Source: Agrococcus sp. KRD186 (GTDB taxonomy: Bacteria > Actinomycetota > Actinomycetes > Actinomycetales > Microbacteriaceae). From it: a stretch of 64,000 nt of DNA. Below the pieces are notes generated by a model. The model did no database searches and had not been told where the DNA came from. It saw only the letters and a list, made by a program, of their open reading frames with translations. The position numbers were made by a program, and so were the translations under genes. Shown piece after piece: positions 7,295 to 14,820 of the stretch; position 1 is the first letter of the stretch; every line of letters starts with the position of its first letter. Where the stretch lies: assembly GCF_017168255.1 (NCBI RefSeq), contig NZ_JABFAP010000001.1, forward strand, positions 500,141 through 564,140. The letters run 5' to 3'.

Positions 7295-8431
7295 CTACGA
7301 CGTGAACGACAGGATGCGGTCGTCGCCCTCAGCGGGCTGACCGCGGCCGTCGGTGGCGTTGGTGAGCACCCAGAGCGAGCCGTCCGGCGCGACCGCGACG
7401 TCGCGCATCCGCCCGAATCTGGCCTGCCAGTGCTCGGTCGAGGACGACGGCTCGGGCAGCGGCACCTCGCGCAGCACCGCGCCGCGCAGGTTCGCGATCC
7501 AGATGCTGCCGTCGGCGATCGCGATGCCGCTCGGGCTCGCCTCCGCCGGCCGCCATTGCTGCACCGGATCGGTGAAGCCGGCCTCGCCCGCGATGCCCTC
7601 GACGGTCGGCCAGCCGTAGTTCGCGCCGGCCTCGATGCGGTTGAGCTCATCCCAGGTGTCCTGCCCGAACTCGCTCGCCCACATCGTGCCGTCGGGCGCC
7701 CACGCGATGCCCTGCGGATTGCGGTGCCCGAGGCTGTAGACGGGCGAGCCGGGGAAGGGGTTGTCGGCGGGGATGGCGCCGTCGGGCTCGAGCCGCAGGA
7801 TCTTGCCCGCCAGGCTGCCCGGATCCTGCGCGGCGCCGGGCACGCCGGCGTCGCCGGTCGTGACGTAGAGCATCCCGTCAGGCCCGAAGGCGATGCGGCC
7901 GCCGTTGTGGTTGCCGCTCGCGGGGATGCCCGTGATGACCTCCTGCGGCTGCCCGAGCTCGAGGCTCCCGGGCTCGCCCGCGAGCGCGACCCGCATCACC
8001 CGGTTGCCGTCGGCCGTCGTGCCGTACGAGTAGAGGTGGCCGTCGCCGATGGCGAGCCCGAGCAGGCCGCCCTCCCCGCCGTGCGAGAGGCCGGCGATCT
8101 GCGCGAGCTGCCGCACTGCGCCGCTCGCCGAGACCTCGAGGATCGTGCCGCTGTCGCGCTCGCTCACGAGCGCCGTCCGCTCGTCGACGAACGCGATCGA
8201 CCAGGGCGCCTCGAGGTCGGTCGCCAGCACCGCCGGCTCGTCGAGCGTGCCCGGCTCGGCTCGCTGCCCGGTCGACGCAGGGTCGGATGCGGCGGGCTCG
8301 GGCCGCTGGCCACCGTCGGTACCGTTCGGCGCGGGCTCGGAGGGCCCGCAGCCGGCGAGCAGCAGCGCGGCTGCGACGGCGGCCGCGGCGGCGGCCGCGG
8401 CGGCAGTGCGGATGCTGCTGCGGCGTCGCAT
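7295..8431 (-). CDS. PQQ-dependent glucose/sorbosone dehydrogenase-like lipoprotein
   Basis: 378 residues from the ATG at 8431 (GAGGTG ribosome site). The N-terminus has Arg residues, an Ala-rich hydrophobic core and a lipobox LLAGC, then a Pro/Gly linker, so it is exported and lipid anchored. The body is a six-bladed propeller of the GSDH family: LEAPWSIAFVDERTALVSE, NHNGGRIAFGPDGMLYVTTGD and GHRNPQGIAWAPDGTMWASEFG, including the conserved His and Arg-Asn residues around the quinone site. It would oxidise sugars outside the membrane if PQQ is available. No PQQ biosynthesis gene is seen in the window. Confidence 0.9.
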   Translation of the reverse strand: MRRRSSIRTAAAAAAAAAVAAALLLAGCGPSEPAPNGTDGGQRPEPAASDPASTGQRAEPGTLDEPAVLATDLEAPWSIAFVDERTALVSERDSGTILEVSASGAVRQLAQIAGLSHGGEGGLLGLAIGDGHLYSYGTTADGNRVMRVALAGEPGSLELGQPQEVITGIPASGNHNGGRIAFGPDGMLYVTTGDAGVPGAAQDPGSLAGKILRLEPDGAIPADNPFPGSPVYSLGHRNPQGIAWAPDGTMWASEFGQDTWDELNRIEAGANYGWPTVEGIAGEAGFTDPVQQWRPAEASPSGIAIADGSIWIANLRGAVLREVPLPEPSSSTEHWQARFGRMRDVAVAPDGSLWVLTNATDGRGQPAEGDDRILSFTS

Positions 8432-8478
8432 CGCGGGCACCTCGTCTCGGCCGGTGGGTGGGCTCACACTCCGTGCGC

Positions 8479-8808
8479 ATGGGGGATGACCCCACTGCGC
8501 ACATCCGTGCACGAGCCTACGATCGACGCAGCAGCCGACGGAAGGGACCGAACGTCATCGTGATGGCGATGAACGGCTGGGCCGAGCCGCACCCCGCCTG
8601 GTGGTTGAACCTCAGGGCGCACCCTGACGCATCCATCGACCTTCCCGGAGGCCACCGCGAGGTGCACGCCCGCGAGGCACAGGGCTCGGAGCGGCAGCGG
8701 CTCTGGACCGACTGGAGCCGGTACCAGGAGGGGCCGTCGATGGACGACTACGCGACGCTGCGCTCGAAGCGGACCCCCATCATCGTGCTCGAGCCGCTCG
8801 CGTCCTGA
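8479..8808 (+). pseudogene. N-terminally truncated deazaflavin/nitroreductase-family (Ddn-like) fragment
   Basis: The segment from about 8554 reads VIVMAMNGWAEPHPAWWLNL and continues through an Arg/Glu-rich helix to a C-terminal IIVLEPLAS. This corresponds to the C-terminal half of small F420/flavin-binding Ddn-type proteins (about 130-150 residues). The N-terminal part carrying the GRKSG-type motif is absent: upstream sequence in this frame is low-complexity antisense of the neighbouring lipoprotein gene. The ATG at 8479 or 8563 could still be used for a short product, but the fold would be incomplete. Confidence 0.65.
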
Positions 8809-8857
8809 GCGCTCCGCCGCAGCAGCACGGCCGGGCTGTTGGGCAGAACCGACGCGG

Positions 8858-10879
8858 ATGCGTACGGTTTGGTCTGTGAGCACCGTCGACCACGGCACCG
8901 ATGCCGGTCGCGCACCCTACGCGGAGCACACGACGGGTGCGCGGCCGGTGCTGCCGTGGTGGGCCTGGATCATCGCCGGGGTGGCGATCTTCCTGGCGGA
9001 CGTCTCGGGCGTGCTCTTCATGCCGGCGGAGACGGGCGTGGCCATCTGGTGGCCCGCCGCAGGGCTGTCGGTGGCATTCGTGCTGCTGCAGCCGCGCTCG
9101 CGAATCGCCGCCGCCATCGTGCTGGTGCTGGTGGTGACCACCGTGGCGAACGCGATCGCAGGCAGGCCGCTGGCCGTCTCGCTGGCGTTCGGCGTCGCGA
9201 ACACCGCCGAGGTCGCCGTCATCGTCGCCCTGCTCGGCTCGGCGACGCGCAGGTTCGAGCTCTCCACCGTGCGGGCCGGCATCCGCTTCGCGGTCGCGGT
9301 CGTCGCGGGTGCCCTGGCGGTTGGTCTGCTCGCGGCAGCCACGGTCGCGCTGCTCGAGGGCGGCGAGTTCTGGTCGACTGTCGGGTTCGCCGCCGCCTCG
9401 CACGGTGCCGCCGTGTGCTTGATCGCACCGCTGGCCGCGCTGCCGCCGCCCGTGCCGGTGGCGGCCGGCCGGGTGGAGATGGCGGTGCAGGTGCTGCTGC
9501 TCGCGGTGGTGCTCGCCGTGGTCTTCCACCCCTCGTCGTCGCTCCCGCTCGCGTTCGCGCCGTTCCCGCTGGTCGCCTGGGCGGCATTGCGGTTCCCGAT
9601 CCGGTTCGTCATCGCCGAGACGGCGCTGGCCACGCTCGTCATGATCGCGCTGACGCTCGACGGCGGCGGCCCCTTCCGTCGCGAGGGGCTCGACATGACC
9701 GTGGGCGCGGCGATGTTCGAGACGCTGCTGATCTCGTTCGCCGGCTTCGCGGTCGTGCTCTCTGCGGCGCAGTACGAGCTGCGCGCGCTGACGCGGCAGG
9801 TGCGCGCGGCCAACCTGCTGCTGACCGGCAGCGTCGTCGATGCCCGGATCGGTCTGGTGGTGGCCGAGCGCGACGCGCAGGCGACGCGGGTGACGTGGGC
9901 GAACCGGGCGGGCAGGAGGCTGCTGGCCGACGAGCTCGACGGCGAGCGCTGGGCCGGACCGCTGCGGGTCGCGGCGATGTCGGCGCTGCGCACCGGGGAG
10001 CAGGTCACGGTCGGCGCCCATGGCGAGCGCACCATCACGGTCGCAGCCAATCCCATCGACGGCGTCGCCGATCGCATCGCGGTGCAGCTGCTCGACGTGA
10101 CCGCCATGCTGCGCGCTCGCCAGGCGCAGCTCGAGGCTGCCGTCGAGCGGGATGCGGCCAGGGCCATCCGCGCGGAGCTGGAGCGGCAGCGCGACGACTT
10201 CCTCGTCACCACCAGCCACGAGCTGCGCACGCCCATCACGAGCATCGTCGGCTATGCCGAGCTGCTGCAGGACGGCGGCACGCTCAGCAGCACCGAGCAG
10301 GCCTGGGTGCGCGTCATCGCCCGCAACGGCCAGCGGCTCGCTGAGCTGGTCGAGGATCTGCTGACGCTCGGCCGTGGCGTGAGCGGTGCGCCGCTGCAGA
10401 TCCGGCAGGAGGCGGTGCGCTGCGCCGAGCTGTTCGAGGAGGTGGCGGCGAACCTGCGCGTGGTGACCGAGCAGCGGCGGCTGCGGGTCCGGCTGGAGCC
10501 GGGCGGCCACGCGGTGTTCGCCTCGCGCGGCGACGCGGGCCGGATGCTCTCGAACCTGCTGGTGAACGCGTGCAAGTTCACGCCCGAGGGCGGCGAGATC
10601 CGCCTCAGCGCGCGGGCCGACGGCGATCTGGTGCTGGTGCTCGTCGAGGACACCGGCCCCGGCATGTCCGCCGACGAGCGCGCCCAGGCGTTCGAGCGCT
10701 TCTACCGAGCACCCGGTGCCGAGCGCGACAACGTGGCGGGCACCGGGCTGGGCCTTGCGATCGTGGCGGAGCTCGCCGCGCGCAACGGCGGCTCGGTGGC
10801 GCTGCGGCCGGCTGCGCCGCACGGCCTCGTCGTCGAGCTGCGCCTGCCTGCGGCGCATGCGACACGCTCGGCGGCCTAG
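8858..10879 (+). CDS. Orphan sensor histidine kinase with MASE1 membrane domain
   Basis: 673 residues. The first 310 residues are hydrophobic with about eight membrane segments and the MASE1 signature WWPAAGLSVAF. A PAS-like region follows (about 325-425), then the HisKA dimerisation box with the phospho-acceptor His454 in TTSHELRTPITSIVGY. The ATPase domain has its N box (NLLVNACKFTPEGG), G1 (VEDTGPGMS) and G2 (GTGLGLAIV). A GTG 18 nt downstream is an alternative start. No response regulator is adjacent, so it is an orphan; its signal and partner are unknown. It is followed 45 bp later by a BASS transporter on the same strand. Confidence 0.92.
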   Translation: MRTVWSVSTVDHGTDAGRAPYAEHTTGARPVLPWWAWIIAGVAIFLADVSGVLFMPAETGVAIWWPAAGLSVAFVLLQPRSRIAAAIVLVLVVTTVANAIAGRPLAVSLAFGVANTAEVAVIVALLGSATRRFELSTVRAGIRFAVAVVAGALAVGLLAAATVALLEGGEFWSTVGFAAASHGAAVCLIAPLAALPPPVPVAAGRVEMAVQVLLLAVVLAVVFHPSSSLPLAFAPFPLVAWAALRFPIRFVIAETALATLVMIALTLDGGGPFRREGLDMTVGAAMFETLLISFAGFAVVLSAAQYELRALTRQVRAANLLLTGSVVDARIGLVVAERDAQATRVTWANRAGRRLLADELDGERWAGPLRVAAMSALRTGEQVTVGAHGERTITVAANPIDGVADRIAVQLLDVTAMLRARQAQLEAAVERDAARAIRAELERQRDDFLVTTSHELRTPITSIVGYAELLQDGGTLSSTEQAWVRVIARNGQRLAELVEDLLTLGRGVSGAPLQIRQEAVRCAELFEEVAANLRVVTEQRRLRVRLEPGGHAVFASRGDAGRMLSNLLVNACKFTPEGGEIRLSARADGDLVLVLVEDTGPGMSADERAQAFERFYRAPGAERDNVAGTGLGLAIVAELAARNGGSVALRPAAPHGLVVELRLPAAHATRSAA

Positions 10880-10924
10880 TGGATGTGGTCCCGAGCGCGC
10901 AGACGGTGAGCCATACTTTGCGCC

Positions 10925-11824
10925 ATGGACTCAGCGCTGACCTCCATCGGGCTCCCGATCGCCCTCGGCATCATCATGCTGGGCCTCGGCCTCAGCCTCA
11001 CCGTGCAGGATTTCGCGCGGGTGGCGAAGCACCCCAGGGCGGTGATCATCGCGCTCGCCTGCCAGCTGCTGCTGCTGCCGGCACTGGCCTTCGGGCTCGT
11101 GCTGCTGTTCCAGCTGCCGCCGGTGCTGGCGGTCGGCATGATGATGCTCGCAGCATCGCCGGGCGGCACGACCGCCAACCTCTACAGCCACCTGTTCCGC
11201 GGCGACGTCGCCCTGAACATCTCGCTCACGGCAGTGAACTCCGTCGTGGCCGTCGTCACGCTGCCGCTGATCACGAACGCCGCGATCTGGTACTTCCAGC
11301 CGTTCGACGGGCAGCTCGGCCTGCAGTGGTCGAAGACCCTCGAGGTGTTCGCGATCGTGCTGCTGCCGGTGATCCTGGGCATGCTGCTGCGACGCTTCCA
11401 GCCGCGCTTCGCCGACCGCTGCGACAAGCCCGTGCGCATCGCCTCGGTCATCATCCTCGCGGTCGTGGTCGCGGGCGCCGTGATCGTCAACTGGCAGTTG
11501 CTGATCGACAACGTCGCGCAGCTGGCGCTCATCACGGTGCTGTTCTGCCTGCTGAGCCTCGCGGTCGGCTACTGGGTGCCGCGACTGCTGCGCGTCGAGC
11601 GCCGGCAGGCGATCGCCGCCTCGTTCGAGATCGGCATCCACAACGCCACGCTCGCGATCGTCATCGCGCAGAGCGTGCTCGGCTCGATGGAGCTCAGCCT
11701 GCCCGCCGCGGTCTACGGCGTGCTGATGTTCTTCGTCGCCTTCGCGTTCGGCTTCGCCCTGTTCAGGCGAGCGGATGCGTCGGCCGACCAGGCGGTGCCG
11801 GTCACCGACGCGAGCGCGGCGTAG
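10925..11824 (+). CDS. Bile acid:sodium symporter (BASS) family transporter
   Basis: 299-residue integral membrane protein with nine to ten hydrophobic segments. BASS landmarks are present: the N-terminal IMLGLGLSLTVQDF and the discontinuous-helix motif ASPGGTTANLYSHLFRGDV, and later EIGIHNATLAIVIAQ. Bacterial members carry organic anions (pantoate, keto acids, bile acids) with sodium. The related Acr3 arsenite pumps belong to a different subfamily, and the diagnostic Acr3 Cys motif is not seen, so I do not link it to the arsenic genes 7 kb away. Translation begins at the ATG at 10925. Confidence 0.9.
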   Translation: MDSALTSIGLPIALGIIMLGLGLSLTVQDFARVAKHPRAVIIALACQLLLLPALAFGLVLLFQLPPVLAVGMMMLAASPGGTTANLYSHLFRGDVALNISLTAVNSVVAVVTLPLITNAAIWYFQPFDGQLGLQWSKTLEVFAIVLLPVILGMLLRRFQPRFADRCDKPVRIASVIILAVVVAGAVIVNWQLLIDNVAQLALITVLFCLLSLAVGYWVPRLLRVERRQAIAASFEIGIHNATLAIVIAQSVLGSMELSLPAAVYGVLMFFVAFAFGFALFRRADASADQAVPVTDASAA

Positions 11825-11839
11825 CCGAGCACCTCGGCG

Positions 11840-13030
11840 TCAGCCGGCCGCCGCGATCGCCTGCTCGAGATCGGCGATCAGGTCTGCGGGGTGCTCGAGC
11901 CCGATCGAGAGCCGCAGCACGCCGGCGCCCGGCTTCGCCTCCGGCGCCACCGGGCGGTGCGTGAGCGAGGCGGGCTGCTGGATGAGCGAGTCGACGCTGC
12001 CGAGCGAGACCGCGTGCGTGAACAGCCGCACGCCCTCCGCGACGGCAGCCGCGCGCGCATGGGTGCCGAGCTCGATCGCCAGCATCGAGCCGGGGCCGGC
12101 CATCTGGCGGCCCTCGCCGACCAGGCCGCCGGGGTCGCTGCCCTCGAGCCCCGGATAGTGCACGCGGTCGACGCCCGCCATCGCGGCGAGCGCCTCGGCG
12201 ACCTGCTGCGCGTTCGCCTGCTGCGCCCGCACCCGCAGCGGCAGCGTCTGCAGCCCCCGGTGCATGAGGTAGGCGCTGAAGGGATGCGCGATGGCACCGG
12301 TGATGGCGCGGATCGGGCGGATCGCGTGCGCCCAGTCGTCATCGCACGCGACGACGCCGCCCATCACGTCGCCGTGGCCGCCGATGTACTTGGTCGCGGA
12401 GTGCAGCGAGAGCGCCACCCCGTGCTCGAGCGGCCGCTGCAGCACCGGGGTCGCGAAGGTGTTGTCGATCAGCACGGGCGCGTCGCCCGCCGCCGCGACG
12501 AGCGCGGCGAGGTCGACGAGCTCGAGCGTCGGGTTCGCCGGAGTCTCGGCGATCACCAGCCCCGTGTCGGGCCGCACCGCTGCCGCCACCTGCTCCACCG
12601 CATCCACGAACGTCGTCTCGGTGCCGAGCAGGCCGGTCGCCAGCAGGTGGTCGGTGCCGCCGTAGAGCGGCCGCAGCGCCACCACGTGGCTGCCGCGGCG
12701 CTGCTTGGCGGCGGTGAGCACCGCCGTGGTGGTGGCCATGCCCGAGGCGAACGCGACCGCCTGCTCAGCGCCCTCGAGCGCCGCGAATGCCCGCTCGAAG
12801 CGCGCGACGGTCGGGTTCCAGAGGCGCTGGTAGACCGCGGTGGTGTCGTGCAGGTCGCCGCCGGTCGCACCTCGCTCGTACGCCTCGCCACCGATGTCGA
12901 TGCTGGGCAGCGGATACGTGGAGGAGAGGTCGATGGGGGTCGCGTGCACGCCCAGCGCCTCGAAGTCGTCGCGGCCGGCATGCACCGCGAGCGAGTCGAG
13001 TCGGAGGGGAGCGTCATTGCTCGTCGTCAT
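11840..13030 (-). CDS. Cys/Met metabolism PLP enzyme (trans-sulfuration family)
   Basis: 396 residues from the ATG at 13030, preferred over an ATG 12 nt upstream because MTTSNDAPLRLDSLAVHAG aligns with the family N-terminus. PLP is bound by Lys214 in SATKYIGGHGDVMGG. Other landmarks are the phosphate-site motif FASGMATTTAVLTA, ETPANPTLE and VLIDNTFATP. The family includes cystathionine gamma-synthase, beta/gamma-lyases, methionine gamma-lyase and O-acetylhomoserine sulfhydrylase; the sequence alone does not decide among them. The MetQ-type lipoprotein at the left edge is too far away to be decisive. Confidence 0.9.
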   Translation of the reverse strand: MTTSNDAPLRLDSLAVHAGRDDFEALGVHATPIDLSSTYPLPSIDIGGEAYERGATGGDLHDTTAVYQRLWNPTVARFERAFAALEGAEQAVAFASGMATTTAVLTAAKQRRGSHVVALRPLYGGTDHLLATGLLGTETTFVDAVEQVAAAVRPDTGLVIAETPANPTLELVDLAALVAAAGDAPVLIDNTFATPVLQRPLEHGVALSLHSATKYIGGHGDVMGGVVACDDDWAHAIRPIRAITGAIAHPFSAYLMHRGLQTLPLRVRAQQANAQQVAEALAAMAGVDRVHYPGLEGSDPGGLVGEGRQMAGPGSMLAIELGTHARAAAVAEGVRLFTHAVSLGSVDSLIQQPASLTHRPVAPEAKPGAGVLRLSIGLEHPADLIADLEQAIAAAG

Positions 13031-13066
13031 GCATCCGATCATGCCGCATACGCAGAGTGATGGGGC

Positions 13067-13087
13067 GCCGCCCCGCTCAGGGGCGGC
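13067..13087 (-). terminator. Hairpin directly after the mycoredoxin gene
   Basis: Perfect 8-bp stem GCCGCCCC/GGGGCGGC (13067-13074 with 13080-13087) and a 5-nt loop, abutting the stop codon of the minus-strand mycoredoxin gene. There is no clear T-run, but the stem is very stable and separates this gene from the next one downstream on the same strand. Confidence 0.5.
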
Positions 13088-13342
13088 TCAGCGCAGCGAG
13101 AGCTCGGCCAGCTTCGCCTCGACGTCGGCGTTGGAGGGCTCCACCTGGTGGCTGCCGTCGGGGAAGACGACGACGGGGATGTTCATGCGGCCGGAGATGC
13201 GCTTGGCCTCTTCGGCCGCCGCGTCGTCGTGCTCGATGTCGATGTACGCGTAGTCGATGCCGAGCCCGTCCAGCTGCGCCTTGGTGCGGCGGCAGTCGCG
13301 GCACCAATCAGCGCCGTACATCGTGATGGTCGTGACAGTCAT
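13088..13342 (-). CDS. Mycoredoxin-like glutaredoxin
   Basis: 84-residue thioredoxin-fold protein with the active-site pair Cys14-x-x-Cys17 in YGADWCRDCRRTKAQLDGLG, the cis-Pro segment MNIPVVVFPDGSH and a normal glutaredoxin length. Actinobacteria use such proteins to resolve mixed disulfides with mycothiol. One known role is recycling mycothiol-dependent arsenate reductases, and two ArsC-type reductases lie 5 kb to the right. That link is suggestive only, since mycoredoxin has many clients. The ATG at 13342 gives MTVTTITMYG, the standard first strand. Confidence 0.88.
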   Translation of the reverse strand: MTVTTITMYGADWCRDCRRTKAQLDGLGIDYAYIDIEHDDAAAEEAKRISGRMNIPVVVFPDGSHQVEPSNADVEAKLAELSLR

Positions 13343-13388
13343 GCTTCGATCGTAGCCGCCGCCTCGGTCGGCGACCTCCGCTCGCGGC

Positions 13389-14753
13389 TCACTCGCCCGA
13401 GTGCTGCTCCGACTGCGTCGGCGGCGGCAGCTCGATGCCACCCAGCGCGGGGGGCGCAGGCTGCTCGGGGTCGTGCTCGGGCTCCGGCTCGGGTGCGGGC
13501 TGCGCCGGCTCGGTGGGTGCGGGCTCCACCGGCTCAGGCGCGGGCGTCGTCGGCGCAGGCTGGGTCGGCGGAGGCTGGGTCGGCGCAGGCTGGGTCGGCG
13601 CAGGCTGCACCGGCTGCGTCGGCGCTGTGGTGGGCGCGGGCAGGGTCGGCCCGGGGGCGTCCCCGCGCGGCGGCACGGTCGGGGGCACCGGGCGCGTGAT
13701 GCCGGGGTCGGTGACCGGCCGCGGCGCGGCGTTCGCGATCGCGTCCCTCGTGCTCTGCGACGCGGCCGCGAGCGCTGCAGCGGCCTCGGCCTCGCCCTGC
13801 GCCTCGAGCTGCCAGGCCTCGGCCATCCACGCGGATGCCAGGTGCAGGGTGAGGCTCTCGACCAGGTCGAGCACGTCGGAGGGCGTGTGACCGGCGCGCA
13901 GCACGCCGAGCACAGCGGTGAGATGCGCGTCGGAGTCGCGCAGGCTCGCGATGGCCTGATCGGGCGCGAGGTCGAGCTCTGCCTGCAGCGACGCGAAGTC
14001 GGCCCTGCCCTGCGCCGTCGCCGCCGCAGAGACCCGCAAGCGGTCGATCGCCGCCTCGAGCTGGTCGATGCGCGCATCGTCGAAGTCGCGCGGGTCGCCG
14101 AGCGCCCGCAGCTCGCGGGCGAGCGCGTCGGCGCGCTCGGCGGTGACCCCAGAGACGGGCTCGCGCTCCGCGGCGGCGGCGGCGATGCACGCCTCGAGCA
14201 CGTCGAAGGACTGCGGGTCCTCCGCGGCGGCGGCCCGCGCCTCCCAGGTGTCCGCCAGCTCGCGATCCTCCGCGGTGACGAAGCCGCCGTCGGCGATGGT
14301 CTGCAGCAGCGCTTCGCGATCGCTCGCGAACGCGGCGCGCTCGCCATCGGGCAGCAGCCAGCTCGCGCCGCCCACGTGCTCGGCCGCCTCGAGCACGTCC
14401 TGCGCGCGGCGCTCGAGCCCCACGGCGCTCACGATCCGCACCGCGAGCTCGCAGCTGGCGCGGTCGTGCTCCTCGTGCCAGGCCTCGATCTTGCCGGCGA
14501 GCTCGCCGGCGCGCGCCTGCGAGCTCCAGGCGACCACGGAACCGGAGACGATCAGCGCGGTCGCGGCGACCGTGGAGAGCCCGACGATCCAGCGCCGCCG
14601 ATTGCGGCGTCGACGAAGCTCGGCGAGCACCACGATGCGGCGCCGCGCCTCAGCGTCTGCGGAGCCCGCGGGCTCGCGCTCGGGCTGCTCGTCCACCGGG
14701 AGACCCTCGCATTCGTGCATGAAGTGCATATTCATGCTACGTGGCTTTCGCAT
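13389..14753 (-). CDS. Hypothetical membrane-anchored protein with Pro/Thr/Gln-rich tail
   Basis: 454 residues from the ATG at 14753, which has a GGAG ribosome site; ATGs at 14735, 14729 and 14720 are alternatives. The N-terminal 45 residues are charged and cytoplasmic, followed by an Arg-rich stop and one membrane helix (WIVGLSTVAATALIVSGSVVAW). The outside portion of about 260 residues is Ala/Glu/Leu-rich and helical, probably coiled coil. The last 110 residues are a low-complexity tail with several PTQPAPTQP-type repeats. No enzyme motif is recognised. A role at the cell envelope, possibly crossing peptidoglycan by the Pro-rich tail, is inference from architecture. Confidence 0.7.
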   Translation of the reverse strand: MRKPRSMNMHFMHECEGLPVDEQPEREPAGSADAEARRRIVVLAELRRRRNRRRWIVGLSTVAATALIVSGSVVAWSSQARAGELAGKIEAWHEEHDRASCELAVRIVSAVGLERRAQDVLEAAEHVGGASWLLPDGERAAFASDREALLQTIADGGFVTAEDRELADTWEARAAAAEDPQSFDVLEACIAAAAAEREPVSGVTAERADALARELRALGDPRDFDDARIDQLEAAIDRLRVSAAATAQGRADFASLQAELDLAPDQAIASLRDSDAHLTAVLGVLRAGHTPSDVLDLVESLTLHLASAWMAEAWQLEAQGEAEAAAALAAASQSTRDAIANAAPRPVTDPGITRPVPPTVPPRGDAPGPTLPAPTTAPTQPVQPAPTQPAPTQPPPTQPAPTTPAPEPVEPAPTEPAQPAPEPEPEHDPEQPAPPALGGIELPPPTQSEQHSGE

Positions 14754-14820
14754 GCTCCGCATCCGATTCGGGGCGATTCCTGCCGCGCTCGCGGCGATCG
14801 ACTGCCAGGATCGAGCCGTG

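Noticed and set aside
4597-7650. A 1017-codon minus-strand open frame
   Set aside because: It is a shadow frame opposite several clear genes on the plus strand, a common artefact at this GC content.
10925-11824. Arsenite exporter Acr3
   Set aside because: The protein has BASS-family motifs and lacks the Acr3 Cys motif; the arsenic genes are 7 kb away on the other strand.
13088-14347. A long minus-strand frame of 419 codons covering the mycoredoxin gene
   Set aside because: Only the last 84 codons resemble a real protein; the rest is an Arg/Ser/Pro-rich shadow of the Pro-rich membrane protein gene in another frame.
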